In this document: positions 43,045 through 51,862 of the stretch, piece by piece
Layout of the letters: each line of letters starts with the position of its first letter
Numbering within the stretch: position 1 is the first letter of the stretch
DNA from: Anaerolineales bacterium
Lineage (GTDB): Bacteria > Chloroflexota > Anaerolineae > Anaerolineales > UBA6663
Length of the DNA stretch: 64,000 nucleotides
Direction: 5' to 3'
Assembly: GCA_020850595.1 (NCBI GenBank)
Contig: JADZEK010000112.1
Span: 1 to 64,000, forward strand
Notes under the pieces: generated by a model
Databases searched by the model: none
Seen by the model: the letters and a program-made list of their open reading frames with translations, nothing else
What the model was told of the DNA's origin: nothing
Made by a program: the position numbers and the translations under genes

Positions 43045-45987
43045 ATGTCTAACCAACCGACCCCGACCACCCCGCCTAAGCAACCGCACGCCGGGGTTAC
43101 ACCCGGCAGTGTGACTCCCGCCTGGCACAGCCAGTCGCCGGAGGCCGTGGCCCAGGCGCTGACCACCAGCCTGATCCAAGGCCTAGACCCGGCCGAGGCC
43201 GCGCGCCGCCTGGCGACGCACGGCCCCAACGAGCTGCGCGAAGCCCCGCGCCCGCCCTTCTGGCGGCTAGTGCTGGCGCAGTTCACCAGCTTTGTGGTGA
43301 TGATCTTGATCGTCGCCAGCCTGATCTCGGCCGTGCTGGGCGAGTGGGTGGAAGCCATCGCCATTATGGCGATTGTGCTGCTCAACGCCATCATCGGCGT
43401 GGTGCAGGAGAGCCGGGCCGAGGCGGCGCTGGCGGCGCTGAAGAAGCTGGCTGCGCCCAACGCCCTGGTGCTGCGCGGCGGCCACCGCCTCACCATCCCC
43501 AGCCACGAACTGGTGCCCGGCGACGTGGTGGTGCTGGAGGACGGCAACTACATTCCGGCCGACGTGCGCCTGGTGGAGACGGTGAACCTGCGCATCGAAG
43601 AAGCGGCCCTGACCGGCGAGAGCCTGCCGGTAGAGAAACACGCCCAGGCCGATTTGGAGGCCGACCTGCCGCTGGGCGACCGGGTGAACATGGCCTTCAT
43701 GGGCACCATGGTCACGCGCGGGCGCGGGCGCGGCGTGGTGACCGGCACGGGCATGCAGACCCAGATGGGCCTGATCGCCGAGATGCTCTCCACGCTGGAC
43801 AACGAGCCGACGCCGCTGCAGCAGCGGCTGGAAGAGCTGGGCAAGCAGCTCGGCACCGTGGCGCTGATCGTCTGTGCGCTGGTGTTCCTGGTGGCGACCT
43901 GGCAGCAGACCGACATCGCCGTGCTGACCGGGCAGGGCCTGGGCGCGTATCTGCGCGAGTATTCGGCGGAGCTGAGCGAGTTCTTCCTGGTGGCGATCGG
44001 CCTGGCCATCGCGGCCGTGCCGGAGGGCCTGCCGGCGGTGGTGACCATCACGCTCGCCATCGGTATGCGCGAGATGGTGCGGCGGCACGCGCTCATCCGC
44101 CGGCTGGCCTCGGTGGAGACGCTCGGCGCGGCCAGCGTCATCTGCTCGGACAAGACCGGCACGCTGACCCAGAACCAGATGACGGTGCGGCGGCTGTGGG
44201 TGGACAACCACCTGTTTAGCGTCACCGGCGAGGGCTACGAGCCGCGCGGCGAGTTCAAGCTGAACGAGCAGGTCGTGGACCTGACCCAGTACCCGGCGGC
44301 GCTGACGGCGCTGTGGGCGGGCAACCTGGCCTCCGACGCCTATGTGGAGGCCGCCCCGGCCGAGAGCGGCAAGGCCTACCGCGTGGTGGGCGACCCGACC
44401 GAAGGGGCGATTGTCGTGGCGGCGGCCAAGGCCGGGGCGCTCAAAGCCGAGTTGGAGAAGGCTTATCCACGGGTGAATGAAGTGCCGTTTGACTCGGAGC
44501 GCAAGCGCATGAGCACTCTGCTCGACGTGCGCAACCCCCGGCTCACCGACCCCAGCCCCTACCACGAAGGCTCGGAACACAACGGCCCACTGTACGCCAT
44601 CACCACCAAGGGCGCGCCAGACGTGATTCTCAAGCTGTGCACGCACTATCAGGGCCTGGACGACGCGCCCCGCCCGATGACGGAGGAGCAGCGCTTCGCG
44701 ATCTTCGAGGCCAATGAGCACATGGCGCAGCAGGCGCTGCGCGTGCTGGCCGTGGCCTACCGCACCACCACCCACCTGCCCGAGCCGACCGCCGACGCCG
44801 TGGAGCACGACCTGGTCTTCCTGGGCCTGTTCGGCATGATTGACCCGCCGCGGCCCGAAGTGCCCCCGGCGGTGGAGAAAGCGCGCCGAGCCGGCATCCG
44901 CGCCATCATGATCACCGGCGACTACCCCGACACGGCTGAGGCGATTGCGACCTCCATTGGGCTGCTAAAACCGGGCCGGCAGGTGCTGCCCGGCAGCGAG
45001 CTGGACCAATTGGACGAGGCCGGGCTGGTGAAGGCGCTCGACACCACCGACGTGTTCGCGCGCGTGAACCCGCAGCACAAGGTGCGCATCGTCGAGGCGC
45101 TGCGCCAGAAGCAGGAAGTGGTAGCCATGACGGGCGACGGCGTGAACGACGCGCCGGCCCTCAAGCGCGCCGACATCGGCGTGGCGATGGGCATCACCGG
45201 CACCGACGTAGCCAAGGAAACGGCCGACATGGTGCTGACCGACGACAACTTCGCCAGCATCGTGGCGGCGGTGGAGCAGGGCCGCATCATCTACGCCAAC
45301 ATCCGCAAATTTGTGTTCTTCCTGCTCTCGAGCAACGTGGCCGAGATCATGATTATCTTCCTGGCGACGCTGGCCGGGCTGCCCAGCCCGCTGACGCCCA
45401 TCCAGCTATTGTGGCTCAACCTGGTGACCGACGGCGCGCCGGCCCTGGCGCTGGCGATGGAAAAGGGCGACCCAGACGTGATGGACCACAAGCCGCGGCC
45501 CAAGAAGGAGCCGATTGTGCACGGCCCGATGCGCCTGGGCATCGGCGTGCAGACGGTGTTCCAGACCTTCGCGGTGCTGGCGGCCTTCGCCACCGGCCTG
45601 CTGTGGCACCTGGGGGCTACGCCGCTGGCCTCCGGCAACCCCCTCATGGCGCTGATCGAGTATGACTGGGCGGGGGTGGACGTGCAGACGGCCGAGACGA
45701 TGGCGTTCGTGACGCTCTCGCTAGCCGAGTTGTTCCGCGCCTTCACGGTGCGCTCGGAGCGGCTGTCTATCTTCCAGATTGGCGTGTTCAGCAACAAGTA
45801 TCTGGTGGGCGCGGTGGCGCTCTCGATCACGCTGCTGCTGCTGACGGTGTTCGTGCCGTTCCTCCAGCCGATCTTCAACACCCACGCGCTGACGCTGCGC
45901 GAGTGGGAGGTGGTGCTGGGGCTGGCGCTCTTGCCGGCCGTGGCCGAGGAGGTCACCAAGTGGTTCCTGCGGCGGCAGAAGAGCTAG
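43045..45987 (+). CDS. Calcium-type P-type (P2) ATPase
   Basis: This 980-residue cation pump has the order of a type II (SERCA/PMR1-like) P-ATPase. TGES (actuator), DKTGTLT (phosphorylated Asp369), KGAPDV (nucleotide domain), TGDGVNDAPALK (hinge) and ten TM helices are all present. LSSNVAEIM and WLNLVTDGAPALALAME in M5-M6 are typical of Ca2+/Mn2+ pumps. It starts at ATG 43045 after AGGAGCG; the longer frame would have to cross the hairpin leader. It is divergent from xpt. A small gene starts 10 bp later, then a terminator. Confidence 0.93.
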   Translation: MSNQPTPTTPPKQPHAGVTPGSVTPAWHSQSPEAVAQALTTSLIQGLDPAEAARRLATHGPNELREAPRPPFWRLVLAQFTSFVVMILIVASLISAVLGEWVEAIAIMAIVLLNAIIGVVQESRAEAALAALKKLAAPNALVLRGGHRLTIPSHELVPGDVVVLEDGNYIPADVRLVETVNLRIEEAALTGESLPVEKHAQADLEADLPLGDRVNMAFMGTMVTRGRGRGVVTGTGMQTQMGLIAEMLSTLDNEPTPLQQRLEELGKQLGTVALIVCALVFLVATWQQTDIAVLTGQGLGAYLREYSAELSEFFLVAIGLAIAAVPEGLPAVVTITLAIGMREMVRRHALIRRLASVETLGAASVICSDKTGTLTQNQMTVRRLWVDNHLFSVTGEGYEPRGEFKLNEQVVDLTQYPAALTALWAGNLASDAYVEAAPAESGKAYRVVGDPTEGAIVVAAAKAGALKAELEKAYPRVNEVPFDSERKRMSTLLDVRNPRLTDPSPYHEGSEHNGPLYAITTKGAPDVILKLCTHYQGLDDAPRPMTEEQRFAIFEANEHMAQQALRVLAVAYRTTTHLPEPTADAVEHDLVFLGLFGMIDPPRPEVPPAVEKARRAGIRAIMITGDYPDTAEAIATSIGLLKPGRQVLPGSELDQLDEAGLVKALDTTDVFARVNPQHKVRIVEALRQKQEVVAMTGDGVNDAPALKRADIGVAMGITGTDVAKETADMVLTDDNFASIVAAVEQGRIIYANIRKFVFFLLSSNVAEIMIIFLATLAGLPSPLTPIQLLWLNLVTDGAPALALAMEKGDPDVMDHKPRPKKEPIVHGPMRLGIGVQTVFQTFAVLAAFATGLLWHLGATPLASGNPLMALIEYDWAGVDVQTAETMAFVTLSLAELFRAFTVRSERLSIFQIGVFSNKYLVGAVALSITLLLLTVFVPFLQPIFNTHALTLREWEVVLGLALLPAVAEEVTKWFLRRQKS

Positions 45988-45997
45988 CAGGCGCGGC

Positions 45998-46333
45998 GTG
46001 ACGCCGCCGCCGGAGCTAAACGCGGGGGTAGCGGCCGAGTTGGCGCGCGGGCGGGCGGCGCAGGCGGCGGGGCTGCCGGGGCGGGCGCGGGTGTGCGCGC
46101 GGCGCGCCGCCGGGCTGGCGCTGAAAGCCTGGTTTCAGGCGCGCAGCGGCGAGGCATGGGGCGGCGACGCGATGAAGCAGCTCAAGCGCGCGCAGGCCGA
46201 GCCGGCCGCGCCGGAGGCGGTGCGCGCCGCCGCTGAGCGCCTGACGACCAAAGTGGACTACGACCACGCGCTGCCGTTCGCTGACGACCCGCTGGTGGAC
46301 GCCGAATTGATTATCGCCTTCGCGCGCAGCTAA
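45998..46333 (+). CDS. Small Ala/Arg-rich helical protein, possibly HEPN-like
   Basis: This 111-residue protein with a GTG start lies 10 bp after the ATPase stop and shares its terminator (46346-46381). It is helical, and the residues GRAAQAAGLPGRARVCARRAAGLALKAW and LTTKVDYDHALPFADDP look like a HEPN-type helix bundle. A classical Rx4-6H motif is not clear. It is probably co-transcribed with the P-ATPase. No family assignment is secure. Confidence 0.5.
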   Translation: MTPPPELNAGVAAELARGRAAQAAGLPGRARVCARRAAGLALKAWFQARSGEAWGGDAMKQLKRAQAEPAAPEAVRAAAERLTTKVDYDHALPFADDPLVDAELIIAFARS

Positions 46334-46345
46334 GCGCATTCCGCG

Positions 46346-46381
46346 GACGGGAGCCGAGGCCAGGCGTTGGCCTCGGCTCCC
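46346..46381 (+). terminator. Intrinsic terminator after the P-ATPase operon
   Basis: CGGGAGCCGAGGCCA (46346-46360) pairs with TGGCCTCGGCTCCCG (46366-46380) with a 5-nt loop. Plus-strand TTTGGCGTTA follows. It is a strong stem with a short T-run. Confidence 0.75.
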
Positions 46382-46427
46382 GTTTGGCGTTAAGATAGGG
46401 CGGGCCAGGGGCGGAAAAGGAAACCTG

Positions 46428-46946
46428 ATGAGCAAACTGGATGAGCTGCGCCGCGAGAAAGACGAGTACTTCAAGCACGACGCCTACGCGCCGCTGACGC
46501 CCGAGCAGCAGCGCGACTTTGCGGGCCTGCACTACTTTCCCGAGAACGCGGCGCTGCGGCTGGAAGTGACGGTGACGCCCTTCACCCCGGCAGACGAAAT
46601 TAAGATGCAGACCTCGACCGGCGGGGCGCAGACCTACCGGCGCTACGGGCGCTTCGAGTTCACGGTGGACGGGCAGCCCGCCGCGCTGACGATCTACGCC
46701 GGGGAGCACGGTTACTTTCTGCCCTTCGCCGACGCGCTGGCCGGCCAGGAGACCTACGGCGCGGGCCGCTACCTGGAGCCCGAGCCGCTGGGCGGCGACC
46801 GCTTCGCCGTGGACTTCAACGTGGCCTACAACCCCTACTGCGCCTACAACGACCGCTGGAGCTGCCCCCTGACGCCGGCTGAGAACCGGCTGAAGGTGGC
46901 GGTGCGGGCGGGAGAGAAGGTGTTTGAGGGCGCTACTCACGAGTAG
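46428..46946 (+). CDS. DUF1684-family protein
   Basis: This 172-residue cytoplasmic protein belongs to DUF1684. Its diagnostic block is YHFPENAALRLEV, then RYGRFEFTVDGQPAALTIYA, then FNVAYNPYCAYND and WSCPLTPAENRLKVAVRAGEK. Function is unknown. The ATG at 46428 is preceded by AAAAGGA. The last 26 residues are repeated, nearly unchanged, at 49345-49423. A small hairpin (CGCTACTC/GAGTAGCG, 46931-46948) spans the stop codon. Confidence 0.85.
   Translation: MSKLDELRREKDEYFKHDAYAPLTPEQQRDFAGLHYFPENAALRLEVTVTPFTPADEIKMQTSTGGAQTYRRYGRFEFTVDGQPAALTIYAGEHGYFLPFADALAGQETYGAGRYLEPEPLGGDRFAVDFNVAYNPYCAYNDRWSCPLTPAENRLKVAVRAGEKVFEGATHE
46845..46923 (+). repeat. Direct repeat L: DUF1684 tail (79 bp)
   Basis: This 79-bp segment of the intact DUF1684 gene recurs at 49345-49423 with 70/79 identical positions, exactly 2500 bp away. 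The encoded peptides match at 25 of 26 residues, and most differences are synonymous. Confidence 0.9.
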
Positions 46947-46954
46947 CGGGCTGG

Positions 46955-47021
46955 CTTTTCGTAGGACAGCACTGTCATCACAGACGGCCAATAGGCGCAG
47001 TGCTATCCGATGCACGAAAAG
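46955..47021. repeat. Long imperfect inverted repeat at island edge
   Basis: CTTTTCGT (46955-46962) pairs with ACGAAAAG (47014-47021), and AGGACAGCACTG (46963-46974) with CAGTGCTATCC (46998-47008), with one bulge and a 23-nt loop. It starts just after the DUF1684 stop and marks the left edge of the low-GC island. Confidence 0.75.
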
Positions 47022-47049
47022 TCGGTCGTTGTACCTTGGGCCGTGTAGG

Positions 47050-47077
47050 TTGTGGCAAATCCCACTTGGACTACAAT
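47050..47077 (+). promoter_or_regulatory. Candidate promoter of island gene 1
   Basis: TTGTGG (47050-47055), a 16-bp spacer and TACAAT (47072-47077), 83 bp before the ATG at 47160. Confidence 0.45.
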
Positions 47078-47159
47078 CCGTGGCACGGCTAAGGCACGAA
47101 CCAACCTTGATGGGCCTGCTAATAGCAGCCCCTAGCCGGAAGTGGCTTCAGGTCCAGCA

Positions 47160-47636
47160 ATGAGTAGTGAATTCATCGACAAGCTTGAACACTATTGGAA
47201 ACAACATGGAAACCGCCCACCTAATCAAGTCGTGGAATGGTTAGCGCGTCCCACCTATCAAGCCCCTACGTATGACATAGAGTTCGTTCGTAGCTACGTC
47301 GAGCCCCATCTCCCGAAAGTCGAGCGAATTCTGATGACAATCTATACCCATGAAGGTAAACCCGAGCATGAATGGTTAGCAGTACTTAGGCGGCCAGGCA
47401 CCCTCGACCTGAGTGACACCATCGCACTTTCAGTAATCGCACGCTGGTACAACGTCGATCCGATGGATGTGCACACCCGAACGAATCTCCTGGCTGGCAT
47501 TCCGATGACCAAAAGGTCGAGACCAAGCGAAGCCCGCCTTAATACACCTCGAATCATAATAGGGCGTGTGTTAAGTTTACTAATCCTAATAGTTGTTTTG
47601 ACTTTATGTTGGCTTATTACAAGGTCATTGTTCTGA
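47160..47636 (+). CDS. Island gene 1: C-terminally anchored membrane protein, unknown
   Basis: This 158-residue protein begins MSSEFIDKLEHYWKQHGN. It has a hydrophilic N-terminal region of about 120 residues and one C-terminal TM helix (LSLLILIVVLTLCWLITRSLF). The DNA is low in G+C (26 of 60 in line 47161-47220) against about 80% just upstream. No domain recognised. ATG at 47160 fits the codon pattern. An anchored effector or membrane sensor is possible. It is first of three genes in the low-GC island. Confidence 0.65.
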   Translation: MSSEFIDKLEHYWKQHGNRPPNQVVEWLARPTYQAPTYDIEFVRSYVEPHLPKVERILMTIYTHEGKPEHEWLAVLRRPGTLDLSDTIALSVIARWYNVDPMDVHTRTNLLAGIPMTKRSRPSEARLNTPRIIIGRVLSLLILIVVLTLCWLITRSLF

Positions 47637-47881
47637 CTGCTGAGACCTAAATCCAGGCCGTATGCTCAAAAAGGCATCCCCTTTTCGTATCGTGTATGGT
47701 CAATCAGGCCTATTATTTCGTGCATGAAGGGTACCGCCAAAACCACATCGGCGGACCTTTCTAGCGCGAGGTGGCGTGTGGCGGGAGAGCTGTGGGGATC
47801 ATTCCGGGCCGTTCGCTTCGAGGCGAACCGCCCGATTCTATTCTTCCACAATATGACAACGGCCTAGGAGAGTAGGGGAAC

Positions 47882-48400
47882 ATGCCCAAATACAAGCCGG
47901 TATTATTCAAAGCCTGGTGGGTGGTTGCAAGCGATAAAAACCCCGAACATGGCTGGCATTGGGATCAGTTCTTCAAGGAATACGACGATTCGGCTCAGTA
48001 CTTTGATTGGGGCGGACCCGATTGGATAAAATCATCGAATTCCTTTCCGCTCATCAAACAGATGCGGTCCAATGAAATAGTTGTCGCCTATCAAGCAGGT
48101 GAAGGTATCGTTGGACTTGCCCGTCTTGGTTCAGAAGGCTACATGCACAAAGACAGTTTGCACTATGACTCGTTCGATCTCCGACCACAACCACATGTGG
48201 CACTCGAGCGACCTATTCCATATCAGGTAATCCGCGATTATCCCCACGCTGCACAACACATCGAATTTGTCTGGGCAGGGTTCAAGTCCCGTTCAGTGTT
48301 TGGAGTAACTGCGACAGGGCTGGATATTGTTGTCAAGCTGACTTATCAAGTCAACCCCGGTCAAAGGAAACAGGTTGAAAGTTTTCTCAAGTTTGACTGA
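47882..48400 (+). CDS. Island gene 2: EVE/PUA-like domain protein
   Basis: This 172-residue protein resembles EVE domains (PUA superfamily), which bind modified bases. KAWWVVASDKNPEHGWHW, IKQMRSNEIVVAYQAGEGIVGLARLGSEGY and LERPIPYQVIRDYP follow the EVE pattern, including a conserved aromatic cage. EVE proteins recur next to modification-dependent restriction and toxin genes. No nuclease is fused here. ATG at 47882 follows GGGGAAC. Low-GC composition sets it apart from the rest of the window. Confidence 0.7.
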   Translation: MPKYKPVLFKAWWVVASDKNPEHGWHWDQFFKEYDDSAQYFDWGGPDWIKSSNSFPLIKQMRSNEIVVAYQAGEGIVGLARLGSEGYMHKDSLHYDSFDLRPQPHVALERPIPYQVIRDYPHAAQHIEFVWAGFKSRSVFGVTATGLDIVVKLTYQVNPGQRKQVESFLKFD

Positions 48401-48624
48401 GTTGCAGCCGTTGTTCCACCCGCTCTACGGATGAGAACCGGGCGAAGGTGGTGATACACACGAGGAGAGGGTCTTTCCCGGCGTTGAGCGCAAGTTCCCG
48501 TGCGCATAACGCGAATCGACGGGACGCACAGTTGTCGTATCCGTTAAGTTACAGGTCCAGCGTCCAGGCACTTGCCCAGCCACATAATTCCGGCGTACTC
48601 TATCAACCTTATCAGGGAGAAGAC

Positions 48625-49137
48625 ATGGAAACCCATTTCAGCCTTATAGAGGGAATAAATCAGATAATCAAGAACAACAACTACGGGGTACATGACCAAC
48701 ATGTATTGGCGTATGTTATAGGTCGGGCGATAGGCGAATTGCCCGAAGAAATGGCAGATAGATGCTCCATTCGCTTGCTGAATCGTGGCAGTCTTGTCAA
48801 AGCCAATAATACAAACGGTCAATACATTAGCGTCATTATCGGTAACTCTCTCCTTTTTAGGGCGCCTGCATATTTTGATAAAGGAGGCAAGCGCGAGGAA
48901 TACGATTTCTTGCTGATCTATCCAAAACGCATGCTCGGTCATAAACTCTTTGACGACGTAAGCATAGATAACCGGAATGACTTTGACTTTAAACGTATTG
49001 ATTGCGTCAATATAGGCCTGATGTTTGGCGAAGTATCAAATCTGTACAAGGAGCACTGGAACCTTTACAAGGAGGCCTGCCGGATTGCCGCAACGACCGG
49101 CAAATCTTCCGGGCCAGAAACCAACATCCGAATCTGA
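48625..49137 (+). CDS. Island gene 3: hypothetical protein
   Basis: This 170-residue protein begins METHFSLIEGINQIIKNNNY. Features are a helix-rich N-terminus, a central sheet (GQYISVIIGNSLLFRAPAYFDK) and a YDFLLIYPKRMLGHKLFDD segment. No motif is recognised. The start is ATG 48625 after AGGGAG; upstream sequence in the same frame lacks coding character. It is the lowest in G+C (23 of 60 in line 48661-48720). It probably shares origin with the EVE gene, though 224 bp separates them. Confidence 0.6.
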   Translation: METHFSLIEGINQIIKNNNYGVHDQHVLAYVIGRAIGELPEEMADRCSIRLLNRGSLVKANNTNGQYISVIIGNSLLFRAPAYFDKGGKREEYDFLLIYPKRMLGHKLFDDVSIDNRNDFDFKRIDCVNIGLMFGEVSNLYKEHWNLYKEACRIAATTGKSSGPETNIRI

Positions 49138-49645
49138 GTAATTGGGATGCAGGCAGGCCTGTGTAATACCATCAAGCTTCTTACCTGTACGCGCTACTTG
49201 TGATCCACTTGGGTGGGTCCCCGGACCGGCGGGCGGAGTTGCATCTACTACGCCAATCACATGGCTAGGATCGTGACTACCACCTCACTGCATACTGCCT
49301 CAGCACCTGCGCCGCCGGCAGCGTTGGACAATACTCACCACAGCTACAACGACAACTGGTCGTGCCCCCTCACGCCGGCCGAGAACCGGCTGAAGGTGGC
49401 GGTGCGCGCGGGCGAGAAGGTGTACCATATGATTGAAACGGCGGGCCATTAGCCAGGCGGATCCCCCGGCCGGGCGGCGAGCGGTGAACTTCCAGCGCGT
49501 TGCCCGGCCGCGGCCGGCGACACCTTTATTCCCGCCCAGCGTATGATGTAGCAAGTGCCCCTCCGAACCGCGCGGATGAAACCGGCGGAACTCCCCAGGC
49601 CGTAGGCCGCGGCGGCGGTGGCCCGCCCACGTAAAGGTCTGATCC
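49138..49645. other. Island right flank and operon leader
   Basis: This 508-bp stretch has low-to-mid G+C until about 49320, then the truncated DUF1684 tail (49345-49452), then GC-rich spacer up to the hydrolase ATG. AAAGG at 49633-49637 is the ribosome site for the next gene. No other gene is supported. Confidence 0.65.
49345..49452 (+). pseudogene. Truncated second DUF1684 tail
   Basis: From YNDNWSCPLTPAENRLKVAVRAGEK the frame copies the end of the intact DUF1684 gene at 46428. It then differs (VYHMIETAGH before the stop at 49450-49452). Upstream of 49345 the homology ends abruptly, so no complete gene is present. Synonymous differences dominate. It is either the 3' end of a paralogue cut by the island or the right boundary carried by it. 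Confidence 0.8.
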
Positions 49646-51862
49646 ATGGCTGAAATCAGAACCTACACCGGCACACCCACCCTCTTCCGGGAGGGCCGGC
49701 CCGCCTTCTACGGCCTGATGTGGGGGTCGGCCCCGCTGCCCGACAGCTACCCCCTGCACGACCGCGCCCGCGCCTATGCCGCGGCCGGCATCCATCTGTT
49801 CACCTTCGATATCGGCGCCGCCGGCCAAACACCCGAATGGGCCGGCCCGGGGCCGGGGCGGGAGGGGCATTTCGACTTCTCGACCCTCGCGGCCCGCTTC
49901 CAGCACGTCCTCGACGCCGATCCCGAGGCGCGCTTTCACCTGCGCGTGCACCTGGAAATGCCGGCCTGGTGGCAGGCCCTGTACCCGGCCGAGCGCGAGG
50001 TGCTCTCCGACGGGCGCGCCCTGGCCCAGTCTTTCGCCTCCACGCTGTGGCGCGCTCAGGCCAAAGACTACCTGCGCGCGCTGGTCGCTCATCTGCGGGC
50101 GGCGGGTTTGTTCGAGCGTGTCATCGCCTACCAGACGGGCGCGGGCGACACCGGCGAATGGGTCAAAGGCCGGGGCGCCATGTCCACCGCCTGCGGCGAC
50201 TTCAGCCCGCCCATGCAGGCGCACTTCCAGGCCTGGCTGCGGCGGCGCTACCAGGACAGCGAGCCGGCCCTGCGGCGCGCCTGGAACCAGCCAGACGCCA
50301 CCTTCGCCACGGCCGGCGTGCCCTCCACCGAGCGCCAGTCGGCCTCTAGCACGCTCACCTTCCGCGACCCCCAGCGTGAGCAAGCCATCATTGACTACTA
50401 TCGCTGCCTGGCCGACCTGTGCGCCGACCTGGTCATTGATTTTTGCGGCACAATCAAGGCGGCCACGCGGGGCCAGGCCCTGGCCGGAGCCTTCTTTGGC
50501 TATCTCCTGGAGCTGGCCTGGAACTCCGCTTTCTTCGCGGAAAGGGAGGAGTACACCAACAGCCACATTTCCACCTATCAGCGCAGCGGCCACCTGGGGC
50601 TGGCGCGGGTGCTGGCCTCCCCCCAGGTGGATTTCCTGGTCAGCCCCTACTCCTACGGGTTTCGCGGCCTGGGCGGCGAAGGCCCGAGCATGCTGCCCGC
50701 CGAGTCCGTCCGCCTGCACGGCAAGCTCTACCTATTCGAGGATGACACCCGCACCCACCTGACCCGCCACGACCACCCCAACTATGGCAAGGCAGCTACG
50801 CTGGCCGAAAGCGCGGCCATCCTCAAGCGCAACTTCGCCTATGTCATCACCCACGGCCAGGGCATGTGGTGGCTGGCGGGCGGCGACCCGGCCACGCCGC
50901 ACATAGACCCGGTGGGGGAACCCGCCTTCCAGCCCTTGCTCAAACGCTTTCAGGAACTGGGCGAATTCTCGCTGCACCTCGAGCGCGCGCCCAGCGCCGA
51001 GATCGCCGTGCTGGTGGATGATGAAAGCTTCTATTACGAGTCGCTGCGCAACGAGCTAGACCTGCCTCTGATCTTCCAGCAGCGGCTGTGGGGTCTGCCG
51101 CGCCTGGGCGCGCCTTGCGATACTTATCTGCTGCAGGATTTCATTGACGGCCGCCTGCCGCCCTACAAGCTGTATCTCTTCCTCAACGCCTTCCGGCTCG
51201 ATCAGGCCCGCCGGCGGGCGCTCCAGCGGCAGATCCAGCGCGATCAGCGCGTGGCGGTGTGGGTCTATGCCCCTGGCTACATCGAAGATGATCTCTCGGC
51301 GGCCCACATGACCGACCTGACGGGGTTCCTGTTTGGCGAGAGCGAGATCCCCTGGGGGCCGCTCATGCACCTGACCGACTATCGCCACCCGATCACCCGC
51401 GGCCTACCCCAAGACCTGTCTTGGGGCACCAACAGCCGCCTGGGGCCGGTCTTTTGTCTCGAAGACGATCAGGCCGTTTGCCTGGGCAACGTCGTCTTGG
51501 CGCAGGGGCGCTGCCGGCCCGGCTTCGGCGTTAAAGTCTTCCCTGACTGGACCTCCATTTACGTCGCCGCGCCCAACCTACCCGCGCCCGTCTTGCGCGG
51601 CCTGGCCCGCTATGCCGGGGTGCATCTGTACAACGAACAGGGTGACGTGCTGTACGCGACGCGCAACTTGTTGGCCGTTCACACCCTGGCGGGGGGCGAG
51701 CGCACCTTCCGCCTGCCGCGACCGGCCGAGGTCGTCTACGACCTGTTCGAGCGCCAGACGGTGGCCGAAGCGGCCACCCACTTCCAGGTGATGCTGCCGC
51801 CGGCCTCGACCGCCCTGTATTACCTCGGCGACGCGGCGCGCCTGAAGCCGCCCGCTCGATGA
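49646..51862 (+). CDS. GH42-like glycoside hydrolase
   Basis: This 738-residue protein has an N-terminal TIM barrel like GH42 beta-galactosidases. GIHLFTFDIGAAGQTPEW, RFHLRVHLEMPAWW, IAYQTGAGDTGEW (candidate acid/base Glu) and LFEDDTRTHL (candidate nucleophile Glu) form the barrel. The part after residue 440 is the Rossmann-like trimerisation domain of that family (IAVLVDDESFYYESLRNEL), then a beta-sandwich. No signal peptide, so it acts in the cytosol. It overlaps the next gene by 4 bp. Exact glycan unknown; beta-galactoside or related is inference. Confidence 0.78.
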   Translation: MAEIRTYTGTPTLFREGRPAFYGLMWGSAPLPDSYPLHDRARAYAAAGIHLFTFDIGAAGQTPEWAGPGPGREGHFDFSTLAARFQHVLDADPEARFHLRVHLEMPAWWQALYPAEREVLSDGRALAQSFASTLWRAQAKDYLRALVAHLRAAGLFERVIAYQTGAGDTGEWVKGRGAMSTACGDFSPPMQAHFQAWLRRRYQDSEPALRRAWNQPDATFATAGVPSTERQSASSTLTFRDPQREQAIIDYYRCLADLCADLVIDFCGTIKAATRGQALAGAFFGYLLELAWNSAFFAEREEYTNSHISTYQRSGHLGLARVLASPQVDFLVSPYSYGFRGLGGEGPSMLPAESVRLHGKLYLFEDDTRTHLTRHDHPNYGKAATLAESAAILKRNFAYVITHGQGMWWLAGGDPATPHIDPVGEPAFQPLLKRFQELGEFSLHLERAPSAEIAVLVDDESFYYESLRNELDLPLIFQQRLWGLPRLGAPCDTYLLQDFIDGRLPPYKLYLFLNAFRLDQARRRALQRQIQRDQRVAVWVYAPGYIEDDLSAAHMTDLTGFLFGESEIPWGPLMHLTDYRHPITRGLPQDLSWGTNSRLGPVFCLEDDQAVCLGNVVLAQGRCRPGFGVKVFPDWTSIYVAAPNLPAPVLRGLARYAGVHLYNEQGDVLYATRNLLAVHTLAGGERTFRLPRPAEVVYDLFERQTVAEAATHFQVMLPPASTALYYLGDAARLKPPAR

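Noticed and set aside
46931-46948. Intrinsic terminator after DUF1684
   Set aside because: The hairpin covers the stop codon and no T-run follows.
46955-47021. Integron attC site
   Set aside because: Shape is similar but the core GTTRRRY and an integrase are lacking.
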